DNA of 64,000 bases from Chloroflexota bacterium (GCA_004347695.1 SLTK01000009.1:444328-508327); one strand, 5' to 3'. Positions 33,552 to 44,300 are shown, counted from the first letter of the stretch. The notes: generated by a model from the letters alone, not told the origin. A program made the numbers and translations.

Positions 33552-35039
33552 TTAACGCCAGGTAAGTCCGTTCAAATGAATAAATTCATCTAATCCGGGC
33601 GGCCCCCAGGTTCCAGACTCATAAACCGGCAGATTGCGGACCGGATTGTTTTTCCAACCATTAATGATATCCGTTACGTAAGACCATTGCCCGCGCACTT
33701 CGTCTGCGCGGGTGAATAATGTGGCGTCACCCATAATGCAGTCAAGGAGCAGGCGTTCATAAGCGTCAGGCGGCTCGCTGCCAAAGGTTTCGTCATAATC
33801 GAATTCCATATTGACCGGTAGAATCTCATTGACCGGGCCGGGTGCTTTTGCGCCAAACTCCAATCGAATCCCTTCATTGGGCTGCAAATTTAAAATCAGG
33901 GTATTGGGCGCATCGCCTGCCAGATTGGTCCAGTTGAACAATGAAAGCGGGGCTTGCCGGAAGCGAATCAAAATTTTGGTCATGCGGCCAGGCATGCGTT
34001 TGGCGGAACGTACGAAGAATGGTACGCCAGCCCAGCGCCAATTATCGACGTACATGCGAACTGCCAGCAAAGTCTCGGTCACTGAATCGGCCGGAACCCC
34101 ATCTTCGTCTTTATATCCAGGTACCCTTTTTCCGTCGATCAATCCCGAGACGTATTGCGCCCGGAATGTATTCGTGATCGCTTCCTGATCGCGTATTGGC
34201 CGCAATGCCTTCAGGACTTTTACTTTTTCGTCGCGTACTGCGTCTGCATTAAAACCGACCGGCGCTTCCATGGCAGTCAATGTGACCAGTTGCAGCAGGT
34301 GATTCTGGAACATATCCCGAATAACGCCAGAATTGTCGTAGTACCCGGCGCGAGTACCAACCCCCATTGTCTCTGCGACAGTAATTTGAACGTGATCGAC
34401 ATAGCGCCGGTTCCAAAGCGGCTCAAAAATAGCGTTGGCAAAACGGAATACCAGAATATTTTGCACAGTTTCTTTGCCAAGGTAGTGGTCGATCCGGTAA
34501 ACCTGGTGTTCAGCGAACACCTTATGCACTTCCGTGTCCAGCGCAATGGCGGATTCAAGGTCGCGACCATAGGGTTTCTCGATGATAATGCGAGTCCAAC
34601 CCCGCGGCTGTTTGTTAATCCCCGCAGCGCCGATCTGCGCGATGATCGTGGCATACTCCTCCGGCGGCGTTGCCAAATAATACAGAATGTTTTTTACCTG
34701 CAGCGCATCCAATTTGTCGCACAGGCGTTTGTAGCCATCCGGATCCTCGAAGGTAGAGCGCAAATAAAAAGAATTTTGCAAGACCTTGTTCATCGGGTCT
34801 TTGGCTGGTTTCTTGGGGGAAATATCTTCATTAATCCCCGCTTTGAAGGTCTCACGCAAGTTTTCATCTGACCATTCCCGGCGAGCAAACCCGATGATAT
34901 AGGTTTCCGCCGGCAATTTGCCGGCCTCTGTTAATTCATAAATCGCCGGAATTAACTTGCGGTGGGTCAAATCGCCGGTTGCTCCGAAAATAATGATTGC
35001 CAGAGGCGAATCGTTGTTGTTCACATGATCTGCATTCAT
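33552..35039 (-). CDS. zwf: Glucose-6-phosphate 1-dehydrogenase
   Basis: A 495-residue enzyme that oxidises glucose 6-phosphate to 6-phosphogluconolactone and forms NAD(P)H, the entry to the oxidative pentose phosphate pathway. The nucleotide-binding [10 protein letters not shown] is near residue 19, and the substrate-binding/catalytic [13 protein letters not shown] is near residue 177. Also present are [11 protein letters not shown] and the C-terminal [29 protein letters not shown] precedes the ATG. No 6-phosphogluconate dehydrogenase or lactonase gene is adjacent. Confidence 0.97.
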   Translation of the reverse strand: MNADHVNNNDSPLAIIIFGATGDLTHRKLIPAIYELTEAGKLPAETYIIGFARREWSDENLRETFKAGINEDISPKKPAKDPMNKVLQNSFYLRSTFEDPDGYKRLCDKLDALQVKNILYYLATPPEEYATIIAQIGAAGINKQPRGWTRIIIEKPYGRDLESAIALDTEVHKVFAEHQVYRIDHYLGKETVQNILVFRFANAIFEPLWNRRYVDHVQITVAETMGVGTRAGYYDNSGVIRDMFQNHLLQLVTLTAMEAPVGFNADAVRDEKVKVLKALRPIRDQEAITNTFRAQYVSGLIDGKRVPGYKDEDGVPADSVTETLLAVRMYVDNWRWAGVPFFVRSAKRMPGRMTKILIRFRQAPLSLFNWTNLAGDAPNTLILNLQPNEGIRLEFGAKAPGPVNEILPVNMEFDYDETFGSEPPDAYERLLLDCIMGDATLFTRADEVRGQWSYVTDIINGWKNNPVRNLPVYESGTWGPPGLDEFIHLNGLTWR

Positions 35040-35080
35040 GGTTTTTCCTTGTTATCGCGCATAAATGGTCACCAACTCCA

Positions 35081-35110
35081 TGACCCGCTGATGGATCATC
35101 CGGTTATAAT
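35081..35110 (+). promoter_or_regulatory. Candidate promoter of the P1 peptidase gene
   Basis: TGACCC (35081-35086) and a perfect TATAAT (35105-35110) are separated by 18 bases, with about 36 bases of leader before the ATG at 35153. The -35 match is weak. Confidence 0.45.
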
Positions 35111-35152
35111 GGGAGAATCATATCAGAGAACGCCTGAAATGTTATTCCCATT

Positions 35153-36136
35153 ATGAAACTTTTTCCAGGATCGATTACTGATGTACCCGGGATAAAAGTC
35201 GGGCACGATCAGGACCTGAATGCCCTCACAGGCTGCTCGGTGGTGCTGTGTGAAAGCGGCGCCATTGCAGGGATCGACCAGCGCGGCGGCGCTCCCGGCA
35301 CCCGCGAAACTGACTTGCTGCGCCCGATGCATCTGGTCGAGAAAGTACATGCCATTATGCTGGCAGGTGGGTCGGCCTTTGGCCTGGATGCTGCCGCTGG
35401 CGTCATGCGCTACCTTGAGGAACGCAAAATCGGTTTCGACGTGCGGGTTGCCCATGTTCCCATCGTTCCGGCCGCAATTTTATTTGATCTGGAAGTCGGC
35501 GATGCTACAGTGCGCCCGGACGCAGCCATGGGATACCGCGCCTGCCAAAATGCGGCGTCACCGATGGTTGACCAGGGGAATGTCGGCGCGGGCACTGGCG
35601 CTGCGGTGGGCAAAATGTTTGGGGTAAAACGGGCAATGAAGGGTGGGATCGGCACTGCCAGTATGGATCTGGGCGGCGGGGTGGTCATCGGCGCGCTGAT
35701 AGCCGTAAATGCTTATGGCGATATTCTGGACCCTGCCTCCAACCGTTTAATCGCCGGCATGCTGGGCCAAAATGGCGTATTAGCCGACACCATGGCGACC
35801 ATGAAAACATTCATGGGGCGCAAAGTTCTCCAGTTCAGCAGCCGCCACAACACGGTGATCGGCGCTGTAGCAACGAATGCCAAATTGAATAAAGAACAGA
35901 TCAACAAAGTCGCCCAGACTGCCCATAACGGTCTGGCGCAAACCATCCGACCGGCGCATACCATGTTCGACGGCGATACGATATTCGCGCTCTCGACCAA
36001 CCAGCGTCGCACGGACGTCAATATTGTGGCGGCCTTTGCTCCGGAAGTGGTTGCGCGAGCAATTTTGAATGCCATTCTGGCTGCTGAACCGGCTGGCGGT
36101 CTGCCGACAGCACGCTCGCTTGGATTTATCGATTAA
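35153..36136 (+). CDS. P1 family peptidase (DmpA/L-aminopeptidase-D-esterase type)
   Basis: A 327-residue member of the self-processing Ntn-type P1 peptidases, which cleave N-terminal residues, beta-peptides or ester substrates. Family segments are ITDVPGIKVGHDQD at the N-terminus, LAGGSAFGLDAAAGVMRYLEE, GNVGAGTGAAVGKMFG, and the cleavage-site region NTVIGAVATNAKLNKEQ followed by HTMFDGDTIFALST. Autoproteolysis probably exposes Thr in NTVIG as nucleophile, but that is inferred. No signal peptide is visible. No clear Shine-Dalgarno sequence. Confidence 0.92.
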   Translation: MKLFPGSITDVPGIKVGHDQDLNALTGCSVVLCESGAIAGIDQRGGAPGTRETDLLRPMHLVEKVHAIMLAGGSAFGLDAAAGVMRYLEERKIGFDVRVAHVPIVPAAILFDLEVGDATVRPDAAMGYRACQNAASPMVDQGNVGAGTGAAVGKMFGVKRAMKGGIGTASMDLGGGVVIGALIAVNAYGDILDPASNRLIAGMLGQNGVLADTMATMKTFMGRKVLQFSSRHNTVIGAVATNAKLNKEQINKVAQTAHNGLAQTIRPAHTMFDGDTIFALSTNQRRTDVNIVAAFAPEVVARAILNAILAAEPAGGLPTARSLGFID

Positions 36137-36282
36137 TTGAGCACCTTCTTCGTTATCGGGAAATAAGTAAAACTCCGACCAGGTACGGCAGGGCTGTTGC
36201 CAACCTTTCCGTATAATAAACGGAGATAATGTGATCAGTCCGCTGTTTTCATCAAATATTTATCACCGAAGGGAATAATCAA

Positions 36283-37128
36283 ATGATCACCATAATCGCA
36301 GATACAATATCGAGCATTCCACCCTCCCAGGCCGTTGAAATGGGAATCCCCTACGTCCCGCAAATCATTATTTTCGGCAGCGAATCTTTTAAAGACGACT
36401 ACGAGATGGACACCGACACCTTTGTCAAACGTCTGCGTGCATCTCCAGAATTACCCAAAACGGCTGCGCCGTCGCCTGCCATGTATGCCCCGCTTTACGA
36501 AAAATTCTCCGCTGACGGAAATACCGTGGTGGTGATTGCCCCCTCCGGCGATGTCAGCGGCACGCTGCGCGGCGCAACCGTTGGCGCTGAAGATTTCCCA
36601 GGGAGGGACATCCGGATCATTGACACCCGCACTGTAGGCTCCGGATTAGGGTCACTCGTTCTTCAGGCGCATCAATGGGTGAAAGAAGGCATGGATGCAG
36701 ATACACTGGTCGCCAAAGTGAAAGCGATGGCCAGCCGACAACGGGTCTATTTTATTGTCGACACGCTCGAATATCTTTACAAAGGCGGCCGGATTGGCGG
36801 CGCAAAAATGTTGATGGGCAGTTTGCTTCAGGTTAAACCCATTTTACAATTGACAGATGGCCACATTGAACCGTTGGAGAATCAACGCACAAAACGCCGG
36901 GCGATTGCCCGCTTGAAAGAATTGGTTGCCGCCGAATGCCCGCGGGACGACAGCGCCTGTCTCACCATCATGCATGGTGACGCCCTGGATGAAGCCAATG
37001 CAATTGCCGATGAAATTTCAGCCGAAACCGGAATGCCACGTCCGGGAATTTTCAATCTCCCGCCTGCTGTTCTGGTCCATGCTGGTCCGGGGGTAATCGC
37101 AGTGAGCTTTTTCATCAAACCTGATTAA
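36283..37128 (+). CDS. DegV family fatty-acid-binding protein
   Basis: A 281-residue two-domain DegV protein; family members (FakB) bind a fatty acid for phosphorylation by FakA. Family segments are IIADTISSIPPSQAVEMGIPYVP, KTAAPSPAMYAPLYEK, VVVIAPSGDVSGTLRGA and YFIVDTLEYLYKGGRIGGAKMLMGSLLQVKPIL. AAGGGAA precedes the ATG. No fakA homologue is adjacent. A TATAAT at 36212-36217 may be its -10, without a good -35. Confidence 0.95.
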   Translation: MITIIADTISSIPPSQAVEMGIPYVPQIIIFGSESFKDDYEMDTDTFVKRLRASPELPKTAAPSPAMYAPLYEKFSADGNTVVVIAPSGDVSGTLRGATVGAEDFPGRDIRIIDTRTVGSGLGSLVLQAHQWVKEGMDADTLVAKVKAMASRQRVYFIVDTLEYLYKGGRIGGAKMLMGSLLQVKPILQLTDGHIEPLENQRTKRRAIARLKELVAAECPRDDSACLTIMHGDALDEANAIADEISAETGMPRPGIFNLPPAVLVHAGPGVIAVSFFIKPD

Positions 37129-37223
37129 TCCCATTGCCTGGCGCACCAGCCCTTTATGCCCGTCACCATCCATGCACACTGCTGGGGCAATATAGAACAT
37201 ATTGGCAGTTCTGAGCCAATAAT

Positions 37224-37260
37224 AAAAAAGGTGGTCAGTTGAGAAAATCTGACCACCTTT
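37224..37260 (-). terminator. Rho-independent terminator of hppA
   Basis: A 9-bp stem, GGTGGTCAG (37230-37238) and CTGACCACC (37249-37257), with a 10-base loop. On the minus strand it is followed by a run of six T, about 20 bases past the hppA stop. The TTT on the other side could let it serve degV weakly as well. Confidence 0.85.
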
Positions 37261-37280
37261 CGCTTTAATACCGTTCAGGT

Positions 37281-39575
37281 TTATTCCAGTTCAGGCACCG
37301 GGCGCTTGCTCTGCCAGACCGCCCAGAGGAAGCCACCGAACAGCACGATCACGGCCAAAATACCTAACGGACTCTTCAAAGTGAAGTTGACCAGGATCGG
37401 GGCTGCCAGCAGGCTGACCAGATTGACCACTTTGATCATCGGGTTGAGCGCCGGGCCAGCGGTATCCTTCAGCGGATCGCCAACGGTATCTCCAACCACG
37501 CCGGCTTTGTGACGTTCAGAACCTTTGCCGGTATTGGCAACCAGGTCGCGCGGCTCATCTTCGATCGATTTCTTGGCGTTATCCCAGGCTCCGCCGGCGT
37601 TGGCCATAAAGACCGCCAGCAGTTGGCCAGAAAGAATGACCCCGGCCAGGAAACCGCCTAGCGCCTCGACGCCCAGCACCAAACCAACAACCAGCGGCAT
37701 CGAAATCGAAATCACTGCCAGCGGGATCAGTTCTTTCTGTGAGGAGCGGGTGGAAATGGATACCACGCGGGCATAATCCGGTTTGACGGTGCCCTCCATG
37801 ATCCCAGGCAAGCGGAACTGCTTGCGAACTTCCTCTACAATCTGGCTGGCAGCGCGAGAGACTGCGCGAATGGAGAGGGAAGAGAACAACCAGGGCAGCG
37901 CGCCGCCCAGCAGGAAGCCAATGAATACGGTGGTATCCGAGATGCGGATTGCATCCAGCATCCCCGGTTTGACGCGGTTCACGTCAGCGATGTAGGAGGC
38001 AAACAGACTGACCGCCGCGATCACTGCCGAAGCGATAGCCACCCCTTTGGTGATGGCTTTGGTCGTGTTACCGACCGCATCCAGGTCCGCCATAATCTGG
38101 CGAGCGCGCAATGTATCCGGATCGGTCAATCCCTGCCAGGCCATTTCAGCAATACCATTGGCATTATCCGAAATTGGGCCATAGGAATCCATGGCGACGT
38201 TGTTGCCGGTGTGGCTCAACATACCAATACCGATCATGGCGACAGCGTACAGCACATAGGTTGGGCCATCACCCTGGTACAGCAACAGCGCACCCACAAA
38301 AGAGATGGCGATCACAACAACTGCCCATACACTGGATTCCATCCCGACCGAAAGGCCGGAAAGGATGGTGGTCGCAGGGCCAGTTTTTGTCGATTTCACA
38401 ATTTCCTTGACCGGAGAGCGCTTGGTAGCCGTGAAGTATGAAGTCAACGGGTTGAAAGCCACTGCCAGAGCAACGCCCAGAGCAGTCAGGGCGCCTAACC
38501 GCCAATCGTGTGCATAGAAGATCGCCAGCAGGAAGGCAAATACAACCGTATTGACGCTGGAAACTTCATATGAACGGAACATGGACTCTTCCGCATCGTG
38601 CGCTCGCAAGAACTTGATCGGGAATTTTTCCCAGATCGGCACAGCGAACGTCCCCAGGATAGAGCTGATTACGCCGATGGCGCGGATGATCAACGGGTAA
38701 ACAATATATACGATCTGGCCGGTGGCTTCGTAGAGCACCAGACCGAGGATCAACGCGGAAACAATGGTGACTTCATAACTTTCGAAGATATCTGCCGCCA
38801 TACCGGCACAGTCACCGACGTTATCGCCTACCAGGTCAGCCACAACCGCAGCGTTGCGGGGGTCATCCTCAGGGATATCTTTTTCAACCTTGCCAACCAG
38901 ATCGGCACCAACGTCAGCAGCTTTGGTATAGATACCGCCGCCAACCCGCATGAACAAAGCCAGCAGCGTTCCACCAAAACCGAATCCCAGCAGTGCATCA
39001 GGCGCGGCCCGGCCAAAAATAATAAAGATAACAGTACCACCCATCAAACCGAGGCCGTCGGTGAGCATGCCCGTAATTGTGCCGGCATAATAAGCGATGG
39101 ACAGTGATTCGTTGAACGATCGCCGGGCAGCCGACGCTGAACGTACGCTGGCCTGAATGGCCATGCGCATGCCCAACTGACCAACAATCAGCGAAAATGA
39201 GGCGCCCAAAATAAACGCAATCGTACGGCCAAAGGCGACAATTAGAATAACTGCTTGCTCACCCAGGTGGCCAAACTCGCGTTGGGCTTCCAGACTTGGT
39301 TTGGCAGTGATGACACTCAGGAAGAGTGCGACTGTCAAAATTGCCATTGCTGGAAGGATGGTTTTCATCTGGCGTTGGAGATAGCCGTTGGCGCCAACGC
39401 GGATCGCATCCCAAACTTCTTGCATTTTCTCGGTGCCCTTATCCTTCTTCAGTACCGATCCGCGTAAGAACCAGGCGTACAACAAGCTCAAAAATGCAAC
39501 CACCAATACCCCAAGCACGGCAAGCTGCTCAAATGCAGTTGTCAACCCGTGCCTGGACATTCCAAAGATATCCAT
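37281..39575 (-). CDS. hppA: Membrane-bound proton-translocating pyrophosphatase, K+-independent type
   Basis: A 764-residue polytopic enzyme (about 16 helices) that couples pyrophosphate hydrolysis to cation pumping. The substrate site is visible in DVGADLVGKVEKDIPEDDPRN and DNVGDCAGMAADIFESYE. The C-terminal site is in NAGGAWDNAKKSIE and HKAGVVGDTVGDPLKDTAGPALN. Lys506 in GNTTKAITKG occupies the position that is Ala in K+-dependent enzymes, with Thr three residues on, so it should be K+-independent and H+-pumping. GGAGG precedes the ATG. It has its own promoter, a structured leader and a terminator, so it is monocistronic. Confidence 0.97.
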   Translation of the reverse strand: MDIFGMSRHGLTTAFEQLAVLGVLVVAFLSLLYAWFLRGSVLKKDKGTEKMQEVWDAIRVGANGYLQRQMKTILPAMAILTVALFLSVITAKPSLEAQREFGHLGEQAVILIVAFGRTIAFILGASFSLIVGQLGMRMAIQASVRSASAARRSFNESLSIAYYAGTITGMLTDGLGLMGGTVIFIIFGRAAPDALLGFGFGGTLLALFMRVGGGIYTKAADVGADLVGKVEKDIPEDDPRNAAVVADLVGDNVGDCAGMAADIFESYEVTIVSALILGLVLYEATGQIVYIVYPLIIRAIGVISSILGTFAVPIWEKFPIKFLRAHDAEESMFRSYEVSSVNTVVFAFLLAIFYAHDWRLGALTALGVALAVAFNPLTSYFTATKRSPVKEIVKSTKTGPATTILSGLSVGMESSVWAVVVIAISFVGALLLYQGDGPTYVLYAVAMIGIGMLSHTGNNVAMDSYGPISDNANGIAEMAWQGLTDPDTLRARQIMADLDAVGNTTKAITKGVAIASAVIAAVSLFASYIADVNRVKPGMLDAIRISDTTVFIGFLLGGALPWLFSSLSIRAVSRAASQIVEEVRKQFRLPGIMEGTVKPDYARVVSISTRSSQKELIPLAVISISMPLVVGLVLGVEALGGFLAGVILSGQLLAVFMANAGGAWDNAKKSIEDEPRDLVANTGKGSERHKAGVVGDTVGDPLKDTAGPALNPMIKVVNLVSLLAAPILVNFTLKSPLGILAVIVLFGGFLWAVWQSKRPVPELE

Positions 39576-39656
39576 GTTGCCTCCAGGTATTAAAATATAG
39601 AAAAAGAGGGATATATACCCCCTGGTAGTGGCAGGGGGTGCTCGTAGAACAGCACT

Positions 39657-39684
39657 ATTGTATATATAAGCGCAAAATTGTCAA
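39657..39684 (-). promoter_or_regulatory. Promoter of hppA
   Basis: On the minus strand a perfect -35 TTGACA (39679-39684), a 16-base spacer and -10 TACAAT (39657-39662, 5 of 6). Transcription would start near 39650, leaving a leader of about 75 bases that contains a perfect 8-bp GC-rich hairpin before the GGAGG site. Confidence 0.75.
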
Positions 39685-39912
39685 TAATAATGTGAAACAT
39701 TAGTATTTCATTAGAAATTTCACAACCTAGTTGTATTTGATTTTTGATTGTTGTATATTGTTATGCGGCCGTTTTCCAGAGCGTAAAATCGCTCTTGTGA
39801 GGCTTCGCGGGCGGAATCTGCATTCCGCTCGTTTTGTGTGTCCATTAAAAACATGATGATCATCACCGGATGGCTTTATTCATAAGGTGCGCTTACGGTG
39901 GCGAAACAGGTA

Positions 39913-39941
39913 TTGAAATTCAGACGTAAAAAGTGTATTCT
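39913..39941 (+). promoter_or_regulatory. Promoter of the primary sigma factor gene
   Basis: TTGAAA (39913-39918), a 17-base spacer and TATTCT (39936-39941), about 30 bases before the ATG at 39972. It resembles a housekeeping promoter, which would make rpoD expression self-sustaining. Confidence 0.6.
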
Positions 39942-39971
39942 GAAATGGCAACCTGACCAGGCAGGCGACCG

Positions 39972-41258
39972 ATGGAATTGGATAATCGTAAAATTCGGAG
40001 GATTTTGAAATCCTTCTATCATAAGAGGCAATTGGCAAGCAGAATGGATAACCCTTTAATTAATGTTGTTGACGACGAAGATGAAGAATACCCTGCGATT
40101 GCAAGGTTAATTGAACTTGGGCGTCAGAAAACGTACGTAACCATCGATGATATTCTGCATTTCTTCCCCGATGCCGAGCAAGATGTAGAACAGCTCGAGG
40201 AAGCCTTTGCGGCTTTGATGAGTGCCGGGATTCCATACCTTGAGGATGAATCGCTGGCACCTGAACCGAGTGAGGACGAGCTCAATCTCGACGAGGACGA
40301 GTCCGAAGAAACAGGTCCAGAGATCGTTTTTGACGATCTTCAAAACATCGACACGGACGACACCATCGGTCTTTATCTCAAGGAGGTCAGCCGGGTTCCC
40401 CTGCTAACCGCTGAAGAAGAAGTCGAATTGGCGCAGCGGATTGAGCGCGGCCGGATGGCCCGCGAGGAATTGGCTCGCGGCAATGTCAGCATCCGCCGGC
40501 GGCATGAACTGCGGCGATTGATCGAAGACGGTTGGGCTGCCCGCGAACACCTGATCACCGCCAATTCCCGTTTGGTCATCAGCGTTGCCAAGAAGTACAT
40601 GGGGCGTGGGGTACCCTTCCTGGATCTGATCCAGGAAGGCAACATCGGCCTGATCCGCGCCACAAAAAAGTTCGATTACCGTCGCGGGCACAAATTCAGC
40701 ACCTATGCCACCTGGTGGATTCGCCAGGCGGTGACGCGCGCTATTGCCGATCAAGGGCGAACCATTCGCGTTCCGGTTCACATGGGTGACCAGATTAACA
40801 AGCTTCTGCGCACGCAGCACCAGTTGACCCAGCGCCTTGGCCGCGAGCCATCGGTGGATGAGTTAGCGCTGGCATTGGACGTGCCGCCCAAAAAAGTTGA
40901 AAATATGATCCAGGTAGCACGCCGGCCGTTATCACTTGAAACCCCCACGGATGACGAAGAAGATTCCGTACTGGGTGATTTCATCGAGGATAACGATGCC
41001 CCTCCACCGGATGACACAGCAACCTATAACCTGCTTCGTGAACACCTGGAAGAGGTTCTGAATTCTCTTCCGCCGCGCGAGGTGCGCATCCTGCAGCTAC
41101 GCTACGGATTGCTCGATGGCCAGGCTTACACACTGGAAGAAGTCGGCCGTAAAATGGGCGTCACCCGTGAACGGGTACGCCAGATCGAAGCCCAGGCGCT
41201 TAGCCGTTTGCGACACCCGACTATCCGGCGGAAGCTGCGCGACTATCTGGGCGAATAA
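39972..41258 (+). CDS. rpoD: Primary RNA polymerase sigma factor (RpoD/SigA)
   Basis: A 428-residue sigma-70 factor. A short region 1.1-like N-terminus with an acidic stretch (about residues 85-120) precedes region 1.2 ([30 protein letters not shown]). Region 2 is complete ([43 protein letters not shown]), and region 3 begins near [12 protein letters not shown]. Region 4 ends with the -35-binding helix [22 protein letters not shown]. The completeness of regions 1.2-4.2 argues for the housekeeping factor rather than an alternative sigma. A terminator follows directly. Confidence 0.95.
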   Translation: MELDNRKIRRILKSFYHKRQLASRMDNPLINVVDDEDEEYPAIARLIELGRQKTYVTIDDILHFFPDAEQDVEQLEEAFAALMSAGIPYLEDESLAPEPSEDELNLDEDESEETGPEIVFDDLQNIDTDDTIGLYLKEVSRVPLLTAEEEVELAQRIERGRMAREELARGNVSIRRRHELRRLIEDGWAAREHLITANSRLVISVAKKYMGRGVPFLDLIQEGNIGLIRATKKFDYRRGHKFSTYATWWIRQAVTRAIADQGRTIRVPVHMGDQINKLLRTQHQLTQRLGREPSVDELALALDVPPKKVENMIQVARRPLSLETPTDDEEDSVLGDFIEDNDAPPPDDTATYNLLREHLEEVLNSLPPREVRILQLRYGLLDGQAYTLEEVGRKMGVTRERVRQIEAQALSRLRHPTIRRKLRDYLGE

Positions 41259-41275
41259 CTTCTCCGTTTGATTCT

Positions 41276-41310
41276 AAGACCGCATCTTCTTCGGAAAATG
41301 CGGTCTTTTT
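41276..41310 (+). terminator. Rho-independent terminator of rpoD
   Basis: A 10-bp stem, AAGACCGCAT (41276-41285) and ATGCGGTCTT (41298-41307), with a 12-base loop containing CTTCGG and followed by T residues. It lies 18 bases past the rpoD stop. Confidence 0.9.
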
Positions 41311-41340
41311 CATTTATTAAAGCGTCTCCTGGCAAAATAC

Positions 41341-41369
41341 TTGCAATATTAAACAAGTTAGTGCATACT
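41341..41369 (+). promoter_or_regulatory. Candidate promoter of the TPR/PDWL protein gene
   Basis: TTGCAA (41341-41346), a 17-base spacer and CATACT (41364-41369), 19 bases before the ATG at 41389. GGGAG serves as ribosome-binding site. It lies just after the rpoD terminator, so the gene appears to be transcribed separately. Confidence 0.5.
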
Positions 41370-41388
41370 AAATGCCGGGAGAATAAAC

Positions 41389-44300
41389 ATGGCCACGATC
41401 TCTTTGCGCGCGTATAACAAAGAAATTGATGCAATGATCGACAATGGAGAAGTGAAAGAAGCCATCGCCCATTGCCGACATATTTTACGTCTTTATCCAA
41501 AGCATATCGAAACCTATCGCTTATTGGGCAAGGCCTACCTGGAAACACAGCGATTTACTGAAGCCGCTGATGTGCTGCAAAGAGTCCTCTCCTCATTGCC
41601 AGATGATTTTATCTCCCAAATTGGCATGAGCATGATTCGTGAAGATGAAGGCAATCTGGATGCAGCGATTTACCATATGGAGCGCGCATTCGAAGCGCAG
41701 CCTTCCAACACGGCGGTACAGGACGAACTAAAGCGATTGTATGGCCGCCGCGATGGTGTTATTCCAGCTAAAATTCGGCTGACTCGTGGCGCATTGGTCC
41801 GAATGTATGCGCGCGGCGATCTTTACCAGCAGGCTATTGCTGAGGCGTGTGTTGGTCTGGCAGAACAACCAGACCGGGTTGATCTTGAAGTCATACTGGC
41901 GCGCATGTATTTTCTTTCTGGTCAAAAGGCGCTGGCCACCGAGGCGAGTAGCCGCCTGGTCGAAAAACTCCCTTATTGCTTCGAGGCCAATAAAATTCTG
42001 GCCGAGGTATTGCCAAACACCTCCCGCGCAGAAGATGCGGATATTTATAAACAACGGATTTTTGCCCTGGATCCGTACCTGGCTTATCTGCCTGTTGGTA
42101 GTGAATCCAGTGCAGATGTACCTGAAGAATCGGTTATGGTTGAAAAATTTGAAGGCGAACTGGAAGAGGAACCCGGGACTCAACCAGATTGGGCTCAGGT
42201 TGCCGGAGTAAAACTGGAACAAATAAACGAAGAAGAAAACCTGCCAGACTGGTTGACATCGGTTGAGACCCAGGAACAGCAGCCCGAGGTTACACCGGCG
42301 GAAGAGGGCGCAATAGAAAAAGATTGGGGGAAGATAGATATCGAAACCAAACCGGAGGACATTGCCCCGGACGAAGAAACGAAAAAGCCAGAGGAAGAAT
42401 TACCGGACTGGATGCAGGCCGCTGGCTGGCAAACTGCAAGTGGCGATGCCACCAAAGAAGCGCCTGACGAAGAACAAATTGATGAGATTGTCGAAGAATT
42501 AACCGCCAATGAAGCTGAGATCCCTGAATGGCTGCAAGAGATTGCCCCGGGGGAGGAAACAGAATCGTTTGCCGGGAAAAAAGAAGAACCCACTGACGGG
42601 GAAGATAACGCCTGGTTGGATAGCATATTTGCTAATGCCGAGCAAAAAGCTGACGCAATTCCGGATCTCGATCTTACTTCACCGGAGAAAGCACCGGACT
42701 TAACCGGATCAATCGAAAGCGGCGTGGACCTGCCGGATTTGGCAGGCGAAGAATTTGCTGCAAAAGCTGAGGAAGCGGAATCCCCTTCAGCCGACGCCAT
42801 GGAAATTCCAGATTGGTTGACGGATATGAGATCGGCAGAAGAACCAGCCGAAGCCGGTGAAGGGCAGCCGGATTTGGCAGGCGAAGAAGTTGCTGCAAAA
42901 GCTGAGGAAACAGAACCCCCTTCAGCCGACGCCATGGAAATTCCAGATTGGTTGACGGACATGAGATCGACAGAAGAACCAGCCGAAGCCGGTGTAGGAC
43001 TGCCGGATTTGGCAGGCGAAGAAGTTGCTGCAAAAGCTGAGGAAACAGAACCCCCTTCAGCCGACGCCATGGAAATTCCAGATTGGTTGACGGACATGAG
43101 ATCGACAGAAGAACCAGCCGAAGCCGGTGTAGGACTGCCGGATTTGGCAGGTGAAGAGGCAATTGCAAAGGCTGAGGAGGCAGAAACCCCCTCATCAGAC
43201 GTTACCGAAATTCCAGATTGGTTGACGGAACTGGATATGGCAGAAGAGTCAGCCGAAGCCGGCGTAGAGTCGCCGGATTTGGCCGGCGAAGAGGCAGAAA
43301 CTCCCTCATCAGACGCTACCGAAATTCCAGATTGGTTGACGGAACTGGATAAGGCAGAAGAGTCAGCCGAAGCCGGTGTAGAGTCGCCAGATTTGGCCAG
43401 CGAAGAGGATTTTGCGAAGGCGATTGAAGCAGATTTTTCATCATCAGGCGTTGCTGAAATTCCAGAATGGTTGACGGATTTGGCATCGGAGGAAGAACCT
43501 GGTGAAGAACCGATTACATCGCCTTCATCAGTAACGGATGATGACGACTGGTTGGAAATTTTACAGCCGAAGGATGAAGGAGCCGCTAAAGAAGGTCCGG
43601 ATTTGGGAGACTTTTTTGCTAATGCCGAAAAAGAAACTCCTCCTGAAGCGGATGCAACCCAGCCAACTCGCGTCCATACTCCAGAATTTGATGCCGCTCC
43701 TTTCGCACCAGTCTTCAAGGATTTTGATGTTGAAACAAAAGCCGACGAAGAAGTTGAACCTTTTTCTGTGGAAAGTGCTTTCACTGAACGCCCAGAGGAC
43801 GCGAATGAAGAAGAAGTTTCTGCTTTACCTGGCGAAGACGATTTCCTGGAATTTGGCTTAACCGAACACCAAGGCGAGCCTGTTGCAGAAGATTTATCGA
43901 CAGGGATGGAAGAAGCCGAAGAAATGGCTGTGCCTGATTGGCTGATGGAATCGATGGACACAAAAACCGGTGAAAGCGAATTTTCGACCGGAGAAACAGC
44001 ACTTGATGAAGTGGTTACCGCCGACGCGGAGTCAGCCGGCCAAATAGAAGAAGAGATCGCGGCTACGGGCAGTCTTGACGAAACTGTGGACGATGATGCG
44101 GCCTTTGCCTGGCTCGAAGCTCTGGCAGCCCGCCAGGGAGCGGATGAAGATTCTCTTCAGGTTGCTGCAGAAGACCGGATAGAAGAGACCCCTGACTGGG
44201 TCAAATCTGAGATCGAGAAACACGAGTTCGAATCCGAAGTTCCAGCAGGGGAACCGGAAGTGTCCCTCGAACCCGAATCAGCCGACAATCTGACGCCAGC

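Larger units (their letters stand above)
39576..39971. other. 396-bp non-coding region between hppA and rpoD
   Basis: The only gene-free stretch above 300 bases. Beside hppA it holds that gene's promoter and a leader with two hairpins: ACCCCCTG/CAGGGGGT (39617-39639) and GTGCT/AGCAC (39638-39655). The middle is AT-rich. Two further hairpins lie at 39779-39794 (GAGCG/CGCTC) and 39811-39828 (GCGGAAT/ATTCCGC), followed by TCGTTTTG. The rpoD promoter ends the region. No small gene was recognised; a small RNA in 39760-39840 is possible. Confidence 0.6.

Noticed and set aside
36212-36217. TATAAT as the degV promoter
   Set aside because: A perfect -10 but no acceptable -35 at 15-19 bases, so mentioned only under degV.
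42720-43520. Tandem repeats as a CRISPR array
   Set aside because: Units are 114-135 bp, coding and in frame, with no spacer structure and no cas genes in the window.
42195-43961. 588-codon open frame on the minus strand, Ser-rich
   Set aside because: It mirrors the acidic repeat region of the TPR/PDWL gene; Glu/Asp codons read as Ser on the other strand. No start signal or family resemblance.
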